From NCBI RefSeq assembly GCF_000719135.1, contig NZ_JOEK01000002.1:1-64000 (forward strand): 64,000 nt of DNA, in the 5' to 3' direction. Source of the stretch: Streptomyces avicenniae (GTDB lineage: Bacteria; Actinomycetota; Actinomycetes; Streptomycetales; Streptomycetaceae). Below, piece after piece: positions 8,377 through 17,157 of the stretch (positions are counted from its first letter, which is position 1; the number at the start of each line of letters is the position of its first letter). Under the pieces are notes generated by a model. The model saw nothing but the letters and a program-made list of their open reading frames with translations. It was not told the origin of the DNA and made no database searches. Position numbers and translations under genes: made by a program.

Positions 8377-9483
8377 TCAGGCGATCGGGTGCAGCCAGCC
8401 GTGCCGGTCCTCGATCCGGCCGGTCTGGATGCCGACCAGGGTCTGGCGCAGCCGCATGGTGACCTCGCCGGGCTCGCCGTCCGCGACGGTCCAGTCGGCG
8501 GCGGCCGACTTCACGGAGCCGACGGGCGTGATCACGGCGGCGGTGCCGCAGGCGAACACCTCGGTGATGGTGCCGTCGGCGCAGCCGGTGCGCCAGTCGT
8601 CGGTGGACAGGCGGGTCTCGCCCGTCGCGTAGCCGAGGTCGGCGGCGATCCGCAGCAGCGAGTCACGGGTCACGCCGGGGAGCAGGGTGCCGGTCAGCGC
8701 GGGGGTGACGATCGTCGCGTCCGCGCCGCTGCCCCGGACGAAGTAGAGGTTCATGCCGCCCATCTCCTCGATCCAGCGGCGCTCGACGGCGTCGAGCCAC
8801 ACGACCTGGTCGCAGCCCTGCCGGACGGCCTCGGCCTGCGCGAGGAAGGACGCCGCGTAGTTGCCCGCGCACTTCGCCTCGCCGGTGCCACCGGGGGCGG
8901 CGCGCACGTACTCCTGGGAGAGCCAGACGGAGACCGGCTTGATGCCGCGCGGGAAGTAGGCGCCGGACGGGGAGGCGATGACCATGAACAGGTACTCGTT
9001 GGCCGGGCGGTTGATGCCGAGGCCGACCTCGGTGGCGATCATGAACGGCCGCAGGTAGAGCGACTGCTCGCCGCCGTCCGGGACCCAGTCCCTGTCCTGC
9101 GCGACGAGCACGTCGATGGCCTCGACGAACAGCTCGGTCGGCAGTTCCGGCATGCCGAGCCGCCGCGCGGAGCGCTGGAAGCGGGCGGCGTTGGTCTCCG
9201 GCCTGAAGGTGGCGACGGAGCCGTCGGGCTGGCGGTACGCCTTGAGGCCCTCGAAGATCTCCTGGCCGTAGTGCAGGGCCATGGTCGCCGGGTCCATCTG
9301 GAGCGGCGCGTACGGTTCGAGGCGCGCGCCGTGCCAGCCGCGGCCCTCGGTCCAGCGGATGGTCACCATGTGGTCGGTGAAGTACCGGCCGAACCCGGGG
9401 TCGGCGAGGGCGGCGTCGCGTTCCGCCGGGGAGAGGGGCCGGGCGGAGGGCTTGAGGTCGAAGGCGAGACCCGAGGTCGTCAT
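8377..9483 (-). CDS. ilvE: Branched-chain amino-acid aminotransferase
   Basis: A 368-residue fold-type IV PLP aminotransferase that transfers the amino group between glutamate and the 2-keto acids of Val, Leu and Ile. Family landmarks are [14 protein letters not shown] near residue 75, [10 protein letters not shown], the PLP-lysine segment [15 protein letters not shown], and [15 protein letters not shown]. The start is ATG at 9483 ([10 protein letters not shown]), with AAGGA 8 nt upstream. An upstream in-frame extension to 9723 is Pro/Arg-rich and foreign to the family. It lies between leuB and cimA, all leftward. Confidence 0.95.
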   Translation of the reverse strand: MTTSGLAFDLKPSARPLSPAERDAALADPGFGRYFTDHMVTIRWTEGRGWHGARLEPYAPLQMDPATMALHYGQEIFEGLKAYRQPDGSVATFRPETNAARFQRSARRLGMPELPTELFVEAIDVLVAQDRDWVPDGGEQSLYLRPFMIATEVGLGINRPANEYLFMVIASPSGAYFPRGIKPVSVWLSQEYVRAAPGGTGEAKCAGNYAASFLAQAEAVRQGCDQVVWLDAVERRWIEEMGGMNLYFVRGSGADATIVTPALTGTLLPGVTRDSLLRIAADLGYATGETRLSTDDWRTGCADGTITEVFACGTAAVITPVGSVKSAAADWTVADGEPGEVTMRLRQTLVGIQTGRIEDRHGWLHPIA

Positions 9484-9706
9484 GGGGGATGTCCTTGTGC
9501 GTCGTGGGATGGGCGGACCGTGTGCCCGTCGCCCGCTTCGGTAGTAGGACGTCCGAGCTTTCGGAGGGAGAGCGGCCCCGTGCCCGATCGTGGCGCGGGG
9601 CGGTGCGTACGGTGCGTGCGATGGGTGTGCGCGGCGGGCCCCCGGGGGGATGACCCCGCTCATGGTCGCACCCGGCGGCCGGGTTGCCCAGCCACCGGGT
9701 GCCCGT

Positions 9707-9730
9707 CCCGGCGGTGTCGCCACCGCCGGG
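9707..9730 (-). terminator. Hairpin terminator after leuB
   Basis: A perfect 10-bp stem (9707-9716 with 9721-9730, 4-nt loop) begins 20 nt past the leuB stop. The remaining sequence to ilvE (9484-9706) shows no gene. Confidence 0.7.
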
Positions 9731-9749
9731 ACGCGTGATCCGGGGCGGG

Positions 9750-10793
9750 TCAGCCGGTGACGCGCGCGGCCAGCGCGTCGCCGACGGCCTGCGTGGAGCG
9801 GGCGGGCGCGCCGTCGCGTGCGGCGAGGTCGGCCGTGACGGCGTCCTCGACGCGGGTGGCCTCGTCCTCGTGGCCGAGGTGGCGCAGGAGGAGCGCGACG
9901 GAGAGCACGGTGGCGGTGGGGTCGGCCTTGCCGGTGCCCGCGATGTCGGGCGCGGAGCCGTGGACCGGCTCGAACATCGACGGGAAGGCGCCCGAGGGGT
10001 TGATGTTCCCCGAGGCGGCGAGGCCGATGCCGCCGGTGACGGCGGCGGCGAGGTCGGTGAGGATGTCGCCGAAGAGGTTGTCGGTGACGATGACGTCGAA
10101 GCGCTGGGGCTGCGTGACCATGAAGATGGTGGCGGCGTCCACGTGCAGGTAGTCGGTCGCGACCTGCGGGAATTCGCGGCCGACCTGCTCGACGGTGCGC
10201 TGCCAGAGGTGACCGGCGTGCACCAGGACGTTGTTCTTGTGGACCAGCGTCAGCTTGCGGGCGGGGCGGGCGGCGGCGCGCTCGAAGGCGTCACGGACGA
10301 CGCGCTCGACGCCGTACGCCGTGTTGATGCTCACCTCGGTGGCGACCTCGGCGGGGGTGCCGGTGCGCATCGAGCCGCCGTTGCCGACGTACGGGCCCTC
10401 GGTCCCCTCGCGGACGACGACGAAGTCGATGTCGGGGTCGCCCGCCAGCGGCGAGGCGACATGGGGGAACAGCTTGCCGGGCCGGAGGTTCACGTAGTGG
10501 TCGAAGGCGAAGCGCAGCTTCAGCAGCAGCCCGCGCTCCAGCACGCCCGACGGGACCGACGGGTCGCCGACGGCGCCGAGGAGGATCGCGTCGTGCGCCT
10601 TCAGGCGTTCCAGTTCCTCGTCGGGGAGCGTCTCACCGGTGGCGTGCCAGCGGCGGGCGCCGAGGTCGTACGTGGTGGTGCCCAGCTTGACGTCCTGGGG
10701 GAGGACGGCGGCGAGGACCTTGAGTCCCTCGGCCACCACCTCGGGGCCGATGCCGTCACCGGGGATCACCGCGAGATCGATACTGCGAGCCAT
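9750..10793 (-). CDS. leuB: 3-isopropylmalate dehydrogenase
   Basis: A 347-residue NAD-dependent beta-decarboxylating dehydrogenase of leucine biosynthesis. It carries [15 protein letters not shown] (9-23), the substrate arginines in [20 protein letters not shown], the catalytic lysine in [12 protein letters not shown], the metal-binding [16 protein letters not shown], and the coenzyme segment [20 protein letters not shown]. The length is normal for the short actinobacterial LeuB type. ATG at 10793 gives [14 protein letters not shown]. Confidence 0.95.
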   Translation of the reverse strand: MARSIDLAVIPGDGIGPEVVAEGLKVLAAVLPQDVKLGTTTYDLGARRWHATGETLPDEELERLKAHDAILLGAVGDPSVPSGVLERGLLLKLRFAFDHYVNLRPGKLFPHVASPLAGDPDIDFVVVREGTEGPYVGNGGSMRTGTPAEVATEVSINTAYGVERVVRDAFERAAARPARKLTLVHKNNVLVHAGHLWQRTVEQVGREFPQVATDYLHVDAATIFMVTQPQRFDVIVTDNLFGDILTDLAAAVTGGIGLAASGNINPSGAFPSMFEPVHGSAPDIAGTGKADPTATVLSVALLLRHLGHEDEATRVEDAVTADLAARDGAPARSTQAVGDALAARVTG

Positions 10794-10885
10794 GCCGCGA
10801 CCCTACGCCCCGTCCCACCGATCGACACAGTCGGTCCACGATCCGGACATGGGTGCGAGCGCGCAAGGGCGCCGGGACGGACCGG

Positions 10886-10910
10886 CGGCCCGTCCGTGCC
10901 GGACGGGCCG
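10886..10910 (-). terminator. Hairpin between the small ORF and leuB
   Basis: A perfect 11-bp stem (10886-10896 with 10900-10910, 3-nt loop) begins 18 nt past the stop of the 54-residue ORF. This is where a terminator would sit if that ORF is a real gene. Confidence 0.65.
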
Positions 10911-10927
10911 CGGGGGGAGCGGGCGGG

Positions 10928-11092
10928 TCAGTGGTCGGCGACGCCGCCGTTGTCCCGGCGGTCGAGGGCGCGCTGGAGGGCGTGGGCGGCTTCGCGGCGG
11001 CTGGCGTCGCGGGCGGCACGGGCGTCGGCGCGGGCGCGGCCGAGGGCCGTGCCCCCGTCGGACGCCTGCCTGCTTCGTGGGGCGTACGGCAT
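10928..11092 (-). CDS. Small Arg/Ala-rich hypothetical protein, 54 aa
   Basis: The ORF runs from ATG at 11092, with GGGAG about 10 nt upstream, to TGA at 10928-10930. It encodes a basic, helix-prone peptide starting MPYAPRSRQASDGGTALGRA and ending RRDNGGVADH. A strong hairpin follows immediately and the codon third positions are GC-biased, so I consider it probably real. I recognise no family. It sits between leuB and pruA on the same strand. Confidence 0.45.
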   Translation of the reverse strand: MPYAPRSRQASDGGTALGRARADARAARDASRREAAHALQRALDRRDNGGVADH

Positions 11093-11270
11093 GACGGATC
11101 AGCTCCCGGATGGAGGACCTGTGACGACTGGGGCGGCTGGGGCAGCGGTGCCCTGAGTGCAACCTCCACAAAAATAGCGGTGATCAGCCGTCATGTCTCG
11201 CCAAGTACATGAGCGTCCTACTATCTGAGACGCCCCGGGGTCGATTCCAGCCATCCGGCGGGTCGGGCGG

Positions 11271-12902
11271 TCAGCCCATGTGCGGGTAGCGGTGGTCGGT
11301 CGGCGCGACCAGCGTCTCCTTGATCGCGCGCGGCGAGGCCCAGCGCAGCAGGTTGAACTTGGAGCCCGCCTTGTCGTTGGTGCCCGACAGCCGGGCGCCG
11401 CCGAAGGGCTGCTGCCCGACGACCGACCCGGTGGGCCGGTCGTTGACGTAGAAGTTGCCCGCCGCGAACCGCAGGCGCTCGCCCGCGTCGGCCAGCACGG
11501 ACCGGTCGCGCGCGAACACCGCGCCGGTCAGGGCGTAGCCGGAGACCGACTCCATCTGGTCGAGGACGGCGTCGAACGCGTCGTCCTCGTACACGTGCAC
11601 GGCGATGATCGGCCCGAAGTATTCGGTGGTGAAGACCTCGTTCTCCGGGTCGGAGCAGGTGAGGACGGTCGGCCGGACGAACCAGCCCACCGCGTCGTCG
11701 TGGCCGCCGCCCGCGACGATCTCGCACGCCGGGTCGGCCTCGGCCCGGGCGAGGGCGGCCGTGACCTTGGCGTAGGCGCGGGCGTCGATGAGGGCACCGA
11801 GGAAGTGCGACAGGTCGGTGGGGTCCCCCATGGTCAGGGCCTCCGTCCCGGTGACCAGGGCGTCGCGCACCCCGCCCTCCCAGAGCGAGCGCGGCACGTA
11901 GGCGCGGGAGGCGGCGGAGCACTTCTGGCCCTGGTACTCGAACGCGCCGCGGATGATCGCCGTCGTGAGGGTGGCCGGGTCGGCGGTGGGGTGGGCCAGG
12001 ATGAAGTCCTTGCCGCCCGTCTCGCCGACGATGCGCGGATAGTTCCGGTAGCGCTCGATGTTCTCGCCGACGCCGCGCCACAGGTGGCGGAACGTCGCCG
12101 TGGACCCCGTGAAGTGGATGCCGGCCAGCTCGGGGTGGGGCAGGGCGACCTCGGAGACGGCCCGCCCGTCGCCCGTCACCAGGTTGACGACCCCGGGCGG
12201 CAGCCCGGCCTCCTCCAGGAGCCGCATGAGGAGGACGGCGGAGTGCGTCTGGGTCGGGGAGGGCTTCCAGACGACCACGTTGCCCATCAGGGCGGGGGCG
12301 GTCGGCAGGTTCCCGGCGATGGCCGTGAAGTTGAACGGCGTGATGGCGTAGACGAAGCCTTCCAGCGGGCGGAAGTCCATCCGGTTCCAGACGCCCTTCG
12401 GCTGCACGGCGGGCTGCTCGGCCAGCAGCTCGCGGGCGAAGTGGACGTTGAAGCGCCAGAAGTCGATCAGCTCGCAGGGCGCGTCGATCTCGGCCTGCTG
12501 CGCGGTCTTGGACTGCCCGAGCATCGTGGACGCCGCGATGGTCTCGCGCCAGGGCCCGGACAGCAGCTCGGCCGCCCGGAGGAAGACGGCGGCCCGCTCG
12601 TCGAACGGCAGGGCGCGCCAGGCGGGGGCAGCCGCGAGGGCCGCGTCGATCGCGTCGCGCGCGTCCTGCTCCGTGGCCTCGGCGAAGGTGCCGAGGCGGG
12701 CGGCGTGGCGGTGGGGCTGGACGACGTCCACGCGCGGGCCGCCGCCCATGCGGCGCTCGCCGCCGATCGTCATGGGCAGCTCGACGGGGTGGTCGGCGAG
12801 CTCCTTCAGCGCGGCTTCGAGGCGCGCGCGCTCGGGCGAGCCGGGTGCGTACGAGTGCACCGGCTCGTTCACCGGCACGGGGACCTGGGTCACGGCGTCC
12901 AT
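11271..12902 (-). CDS. pruA: 1-pyrroline-5-carboxylate dehydrogenase
   Basis: A 543-residue NAD-dependent aldehyde dehydrogenase that oxidises P5C/glutamate semialdehyde to glutamate, the second step of proline catabolism. It matches the P5CDH class: PFNFTAIAGNLPTAPALMGN (oxyanion/cofactor region), the general-base motif VGETGGKDFILAHP, the catalytic cysteine in YQGQKCSAASRAYV, and C-terminal NFYVNDRPTGSVVGQQPFGG. It lies 50 bp downstream of putB on the same strand. The start ATG at 12902 is preceded by AAGGAGAG. Confidence 0.95.
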   Translation of the reverse strand: MDAVTQVPVPVNEPVHSYAPGSPERARLEAALKELADHPVELPMTIGGERRMGGGPRVDVVQPHRHAARLGTFAEATEQDARDAIDAALAAAPAWRALPFDERAAVFLRAAELLSGPWRETIAASTMLGQSKTAQQAEIDAPCELIDFWRFNVHFARELLAEQPAVQPKGVWNRMDFRPLEGFVYAITPFNFTAIAGNLPTAPALMGNVVVWKPSPTQTHSAVLLMRLLEEAGLPPGVVNLVTGDGRAVSEVALPHPELAGIHFTGSTATFRHLWRGVGENIERYRNYPRIVGETGGKDFILAHPTADPATLTTAIIRGAFEYQGQKCSAASRAYVPRSLWEGGVRDALVTGTEALTMGDPTDLSHFLGALIDARAYAKVTAALARAEADPACEIVAGGGHDDAVGWFVRPTVLTCSDPENEVFTTEYFGPIIAVHVYEDDAFDAVLDQMESVSGYALTGAVFARDRSVLADAGERLRFAAGNFYVNDRPTGSVVGQQPFGGARLSGTNDKAGSKFNLLRWASPRAIKETLVAPTDHRYPHMG

Positions 12903-12952
12903 GGCCTCGGACTCTCCTTCGTGAGGGGGTGGTCGGACTGCGGCGGGGTCGG

Positions 12953-13879
12953 TCAGCCGCGGGTGGCGAGGGAGCGGAGGAAGAAGCCGAGGTTGGCGGG
13001 GCGCTCGGCCAGGCGGCGCATGAAGTAGCCGTACCAGTCGGTGCCGTAGGGCACGTAGACCCGCATCCGGTGGCCCGCCGCGGCCAGCCGGGTCTGTTCT
13101 TCGGGGCGGATGCCGTAGAGCATCTGGAACTCGTAGCCGTCCTGCGCCAGCCCGGCGCGCTTGGCGACGGTCTGGGCGACGGCGACGAGGCGGGGGTCGT
13201 GCGTGGCGACCATCGCGTAGGCGCCGCCGCGCATCAGCGTGCGCAGGCAGCGGACGTAGGCGAGGTCCACGTCGTGCCGCCGCTGGAGGGCCACCTCGGG
13301 CGGTTCGCGGTAGGCGCCCTTGACCAGGCGGACGCGGGCGCCGGTCTCGGCCAGGTCGCGGCAGTCGTCCTCGGTGCGGTGGAGGTACGCCTGCACGACG
13401 GCGCCGGTGCGCGGGAAGCGCTCGCGCAGGGCGGTCAGCACGGCGAGCGTCGAGTCGGTCGTGGTGTGGTCCTCGGCGTCGAGGGTGACGGTCGTGCCCG
13501 CGTCGGCGGCGGCCTCGGCGACGGCGAGCGCGTGCCGGTACGCCAGGTCGTGCCCGTCGGGGAGCGCCTGGCCGAACGCCGACAGCTTCACGGACATCTC
13601 GACGCCGGGGCCGTGCCCCGCCGCCTTCAGCCGCCCGGCCAGCGCCAGGTAGGCGTCACGGGCGCGCAGGGCCTCGGCGCGGTCGCGGACGTCCTCGCCG
13701 AGGTGGTCGAACGTGACGGACAGGCCGCGCGCGGTCAGCGCCTCGGCGGTGGCGACGGCGTCGTCCAGCCCCTCGCCGGGGACGAAGCGGTCCACCACGG
13801 GGCGGGTCACGGGCGCCGACGAGACGAGCCGCCGGACGGCGGAGCTGCGCGAGGCCGCCAGCAGGACCGGTCCCAGCAT
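12953..13879 (-). CDS. putB: Proline dehydrogenase
   Basis: A 308-residue monofunctional FAD-dependent proline dehydrogenase, the first step of proline to glutamate. It has the TIM-barrel motifs SVTFDHLGED, GVEMSVKLSAFGQ, TVTLDAEDHTTTDSTLAVL and RVRLVKGAYREP, the substrate-binding YEFQMLYGIRPE, and the C-terminal RVYVPYGTDWYGYFMRRLAERPAN. The start is ATG at 13879 with GGAGG 5 nt upstream; the GTG six bases earlier lies inside that Shine-Dalgarno. It is first in the putB-pruA operon and divergent from the regulator at 14199. Confidence 0.95.
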   Translation of the reverse strand: MLGPVLLAASRSSAVRRLVSSAPVTRPVVDRFVPGEGLDDAVATAEALTARGLSVTFDHLGEDVRDRAEALRARDAYLALAGRLKAAGHGPGVEMSVKLSAFGQALPDGHDLAYRHALAVAEAAADAGTTVTLDAEDHTTTDSTLAVLTALRERFPRTGAVVQAYLHRTEDDCRDLAETGARVRLVKGAYREPPEVALQRRHDVDLAYVRCLRTLMRGGAYAMVATHDPRLVAVAQTVAKRAGLAQDGYEFQMLYGIRPEEQTRLAAAGHRMRVYVPYGTDWYGYFMRRLAERPANLGFFLRSLATRG

Positions 13880-13955
13880 GGGCACCTCCGGGGGGTGAGG
13901 CGGTGGACGGGGGGTGTGTCACGACGGTAGGAAGCCGCCGGGCTCCCGGCCATCG

Positions 13956-13996
13956 ACATCTGTCCTGCCTCCTGCCCCCGGAACTCGGACAGATGT
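13956..13996. promoter_or_regulatory. Long-spaced inverted repeat between putB and putR, candidate operator
   Basis: Two perfect 10-nt arms, ACATCTGTCC (13956-13965) and GGACAGATGT (13987-13996), are separated by 21 nt. Arm centres are 31 bp apart, about three helical turns, so both arms face the same side of DNA. The element lies 77-117 bp before putB and about 203 bp before the divergent regulator. This is the expected place for the site of the PucR-type proline regulator. The function is inferred. Confidence 0.55.
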
Positions 13997-14198
13997 ATGA
14001 CGCCCGCCACTCCCCCGCGTCGGCGCCGCCCTGACCTGCGGCTTCCCGCCGCCCCGCGGCCCGGTCCCCGAGGCGCGGATTCCGGGGCCGGCTTACGCCG
14101 AGTTCGCGAACGGCGGGGGCGCCCGGGAGCGGCGCGGACGGGCGGACGGGCGGCACGCCCCCTGGACGGGAGCGGCCCGGTCGCGCTAGGACGGACGG

Positions 14199-15305
14199 GT
14201 GACGGGCACGGAGTACCAGGAGCTGATCGACGAGGCATGCGCGCTGCTCGGCACGCCCGCGACCCTGGAGGGCCGCGACTTCGGACTGATCGCGTACGGG
14301 GCGCACGACAGCGCGGACGACCGCGTCATGGACCCGGTGCGGACCCGGTCGATCCTGAGCCGACGCTCCACGGCGGCCGTCAGGACGTACTTCGAGGGCT
14401 TCGGCATCACCCGCGCCGAGGGCCCCGTCCGCATCCCGCCCGACCCGGACGCCGGGGTCCGCACGGGGCGGCTGTGCCTGCCGGTACGGCACGGGGGCGT
14501 CGTCTACGGCTACATCTGGCTGCTGGACGACGGCGCGACCGCGCTGGACGACCCCCGCCTCGTCGGCGCGTCGGACGTCGCGGACCGGATCGGTACCCGG
14601 CTCGCGGCCGAGGCACGCGCGGGAGCGCGGCTCGGCGAGCTGCTGCGCGCGGCGCTCTCCCCCGCCGGGCGCAGCCGCGAGCTGGCCGCCGCGCTCGGGG
14701 CCGCGGCGGACGGGCCGCTGACCCTGGTCGCGCTCGCCCCCTGGCCCGAGGGACGGGACACCCCGGCCGGGCTGCCGGGCGCGATCGCCGTGTCGCCGAT
14801 GGGGCGGGGAGGGCCGCACGGCGCGCTGGCGGTGCTGGCCAGACCGGCGGGCGCCCGTACGGTCGGGATGCGGCTGCGGGAGCTGTTCGGCGGCGCGGCG
14901 GGCGTGGGCGGGGCGCGCGAGGGGGTGGCGGACCTGGCGGACGCGTGGACGGAGGCGCTGGCCGCCGCGCGGACGGCCGTGGCGGAGGAACGGTTCGGCG
15001 GCCTCGCCGACTGGGCGGCGCTCGGCCCGTACCGGCTGCTCACCGCGCTGCCCGACGCCGCGCCCGACCCGGCCGTGGCGCCGCTGCTGGGGGCGGAGCA
15101 CCGTGAACTCGCAAGGACGGCCGAGGTGTTCCTCGACCACGCGGGGCAGGCCGCGCGGACGGCGGCGGCGCTCGGCATCCACCGGCAGACGCTCTACTAC
15201 CGCGTCTCGCGCATCGAGCGGCTGACCGGCCTCGACCTGGCGGACGGCGAGGACCGGCTGCTGCTGCACATGTCCCTCAAGTCGGGCCGCCTGCGCGGCG
15301 TGTAG
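14199..15305 (+). CDS. putR: PucR-family transcriptional regulator of proline utilisation
   Basis: A 368-residue cytoplasmic regulator. The C-terminal PucR-type helix-turn-helix lies in AARTAAALGIHRQTLYYRVSRIERLTGLDL (about 320-350), and the N-terminal two thirds form the putative sensory/GGDEF-like region. The GTG start at 14199 has AGGA about 9 nt upstream. It is divergent from putB-pruA, and by analogy with the regulator next to this operon in S. coelicolor it should control proline catabolism in response to proline. The symbol is by context. An alternative is a more general nitrogen regulator. Confidence 0.85.
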   Translation: MTGTEYQELIDEACALLGTPATLEGRDFGLIAYGAHDSADDRVMDPVRTRSILSRRSTAAVRTYFEGFGITRAEGPVRIPPDPDAGVRTGRLCLPVRHGGVVYGYIWLLDDGATALDDPRLVGASDVADRIGTRLAAEARAGARLGELLRAALSPAGRSRELAAALGAAADGPLTLVALAPWPEGRDTPAGLPGAIAVSPMGRGGPHGALAVLARPAGARTVGMRLRELFGGAAGVGGAREGVADLADAWTEALAAARTAVAEERFGGLADWAALGPYRLLTALPDAAPDPAVAPLLGAEHRELARTAEVFLDHAGQAARTAAALGIHRQTLYYRVSRIERLTGLDLADGEDRLLLHMSLKSGRLRGV

Positions 15306-15509
15306 GAAGTGGTCATCCGCCTGCAACGAAGACGGACCGTTAGCACTGGATTGGCAAATCCACGGCTGACTTAGCAGCGGCTACGGTCAGTCGTGGTGTC
15401 GACTGTTACCAGTTCCGATCTTCATTCCCGCGGCGTTGCTCACGTCCCTACGGTCCTCGGTAGAGCTGCAAGCTGTGCGAACAGGGTCCGGCAGTTACGC
15501 TTCGCTGCC
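15306..15509. other. Intergenic region after putR
   Basis: About 200 bp with lower GC than the flanking genes. An in-frame upstream extension of the next ORF to 15393 exists but has no Shine-Dalgarno sequence. A -10-like TACGCT at about 15496-15501 lies just before the ATG at 15510, hinting at leaderless transcription. Nothing else is recognised. Confidence 0.4.
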
Positions 15510-15797
15510 ATGGGCAACTACCGGGGACCTGCCGTCGTCATCCTCGACAACGGCCGCCAACTCTCTGTGACCGCCGACCTCCGGACATCGACCGTGTCCG
15601 GCCGACCAAGCTGGCAAGGCACACTCAGCACCCCGATCAGCAGTCAACCAGTAGAACTAATCAATCTTGGCCAAGGGGTGCTGCGTGTCGGCACGCGAGA
15701 CGGGGCGTTCGTCCGCGCTGACATCTCCGACTGGCTCGGATCACCGGCCGGCCTGTTTCAACTCACCATCGAAGGCAACGGAGACGCTCCTTTCTGA
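15510..15797 (+). CDS. Hypothetical protein, 95 aa, AT-richer than its neighbours
   Basis: The product begins MGNYRGPAVVILDNGRQLSV and looks all-beta, with alternating hydrophobic strands (VVILDNG, LSVTADL, GVLRVGTRDGAFVRADI). No transmembrane segment or signal peptide is seen and no family recognised. Codons such as CTA, AAT, CTT, CAA and TCT are much commoner here than in neighbouring genes, which suggests horizontal acquisition. A TACGCT hexamer about 9 nt upstream would give a leaderless mRNA. Extension to ATG or GTG codons near 15393 is possible but less convincing. It is followed 24 bp later by another unknown ORF. Confidence 0.6.
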   Translation: MGNYRGPAVVILDNGRQLSVTADLRTSTVSGRPSWQGTLSTPISSQPVELINLGQGVLRVGTRDGAFVRADISDWLGSPAGLFQLTIEGNGDAPF

Positions 15798-15821
15798 GCA
15801 TCAAGGTCTATCGTTCCCCCC

Positions 15822-16292
15822 ATGCCCGACCACACCTCGCCATCATGGGACTGGTGGAACGCCCAGCTCCCACCCGAGAGTCGAGCGATCGACTTCGTGG
15901 ACCATGCACGCGCTCAGATACGGGATTTGCTTCCCTATGTGACTCACGATCAGCGAGTAGAGCCACCTGCAGTCGCGAATGCCTGCATTGAGTCATTCTT
16001 GGCCAACGTCCGATTGATGGCCGACTTCCTATTCAAGGGTCACCCCGAGAAGGATACACGCGCAGTTGACCTCGTTTCCGGATGGCAATTGAGCCCGCTG
16101 CTGAAGGAGCGACTTGAGAAGTGGTGGCTCCTGGCCAGTCGGCACGTCATGCATCTCTCCAGAGAACGAACTCCCGAAGATCTCCGAGACGTACAGCCAG
16201 TCACCCGCGACGAGTACAGACAAATGGCTATGGACTGCGAGGAGGCATACAACGCATTCCGCAAGGCTTACCAGAACAAGGGATCGAAATGA
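15822..16292 (+). CDS. Hypothetical helical protein, 156 aa
   Basis: It starts MPDHTSPSWDWWNAQLPPES and is predominantly helical and soluble. A central LEKWWLLASRHVMHLSRER (about 99-117) resembles the Arg/His-rich helix of HEPN-like proteins, but the spacing is not the classical R-x4-6-H, so that is only a suggestion. Codon usage is AT-richer than neighbours. A TATCGT hexamer ends 7 nt before the ATG, the classic leaderless arrangement in actinobacteria, and there is no Shine-Dalgarno. With the preceding ORF it forms a small foreign-looking pair between putR and the acetyltransferase. Confidence 0.65.
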   Translation: MPDHTSPSWDWWNAQLPPESRAIDFVDHARAQIRDLLPYVTHDQRVEPPAVANACIESFLANVRLMADFLFKGHPEKDTRAVDLVSGWQLSPLLKERLEKWWLLASRHVMHLSRERTPEDLRDVQPVTRDEYRQMAMDCEEAYNAFRKAYQNKGSK

Positions 16293-16614
16293 TAGCCACA
16301 AGCGAAGCATCGTTCTCGGCTGACTACCAGCACCACATCGACTCACCCAGGCAGAAACCCTGGATGCCCGCCACTCACACCCATCCTTTTCTCCGCAGGA
16401 AGCTTTGAGCACACTGCGCCTACCTGCTGACAGGTGGGCATCGCCTGGGAACGCCTCTTGAGGGCCGTGACCGTCACGACAGGCGATCGGATCGGAATGC
16501 TCACGAACAGCCAACGCGCATGATGCTCATAGAGCCCGGATCCCAGTGTTTCCGCGGGACCAGCGCTCACAAGTTCGCGGATCCTACGGGCCCGGGAGAC
16601 GCCAGGTCCGGCGG
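16293..16614. other. Intergenic region, nothing recognised
   Basis: About 320 bp between the AT-richer unknown ORF and the acetyltransferase stop. The sequence is also of lower GC than the core. Short ORFs on both strands lack start signals and family features. No tRNA, direct repeat or transposase remnant was seen that would mark an integration boundary. Confidence 0.4.
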
Positions 16615-17157
16615 TCACCACCGGCGGCGGACGGTGGCCTTGCCGCCGGTCACCAGGCTCGCCGGGGGCACGTCGTCGGCCACGACCGCGCCTGCGGCGA
16701 CCACGGCGTCACGGCCGATGCTGACGCCGGGCAGGATCGTGGCCCCTGCCCCGATCCACACGTTCTCCGCGACGTCGATGGGCCCGCCGCTCAGCCACCC
16801 GCGCCGCTCCCCCGGATCGACCGGGTGCCCGACGGTGAGGAACGTGGCCCGCGGCCCGACCATGACCCGCGGGCCGAGCCGGATGCCCGCGTAGTCGAGG
16901 AACGTGCAGTTCTGGTTGATGAACACGCGCTCGGCGAGGTCGAGGCGCAGGCCGTGGTCCGTGTAGAAGGGCGGTTGGATCGTGCAGCGGGGCGGCAGCG
17001 GCCCGCCGAGGATCTGCTCGAACAGCTCGGCCCTGCCCGCCTCGTCGTCGAAGGGCAGGACGTTGAGGCGGGAGGTGAGCGCGGTGACGCGCAGGACCCG
17101 GTCCGCCATGGCCTGGAACGCGGGGCTGTGGATGCGCAGGAGACGGTCACCGGACAT
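16615..17157 (-). CDS. Sugar O-acetyltransferase, maltose/galactoside acetyltransferase type
   Basis: A 180-residue left-handed beta-helix acyltransferase using acetyl-CoA. An N-terminal helical region (about 1-55) is followed by hexapeptide repeats. FINQNCTFLDYAGIRLGPRV and VWIGAGATILPGVSIGRDAV are typical, with the catalytic histidine in FLTVGHPVDP (about residue 111). The C-terminal VVADDVPPASLVTGGKATV is also usual. The natural acceptor cannot be told. It overlaps the upstream LysR gene by 11 bp, so the two are co-transcribed and translationally linked. Confidence 0.85.
   Translation of the reverse strand: MSGDRLLRIHSPAFQAMADRVLRVTALTSRLNVLPFDDEAGRAELFEQILGGPLPPRCTIQPPFYTDHGLRLDLAERVFINQNCTFLDYAGIRLGPRVMVGPRATFLTVGHPVDPGERRGWLSGGPIDVAENVWIGAGATILPGVSIGRDAVVAAGAVVADDVPPASLVTGGKATVRRRW

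Noticed and set aside
8377..9723. 448-residue version of IlvE
   Set aside because: The extra 80 N-terminal residues are Pro/Arg-rich intergenic translation; ATG at 9483 with AAGGA fits the family start.
15306..16614. Integrated element with attachment sites around the AT-richer ORF pair
   Set aside because: No integrase, transposase, tRNA end or flanking direct repeat could be found by eye; only the base composition suggests transfer.
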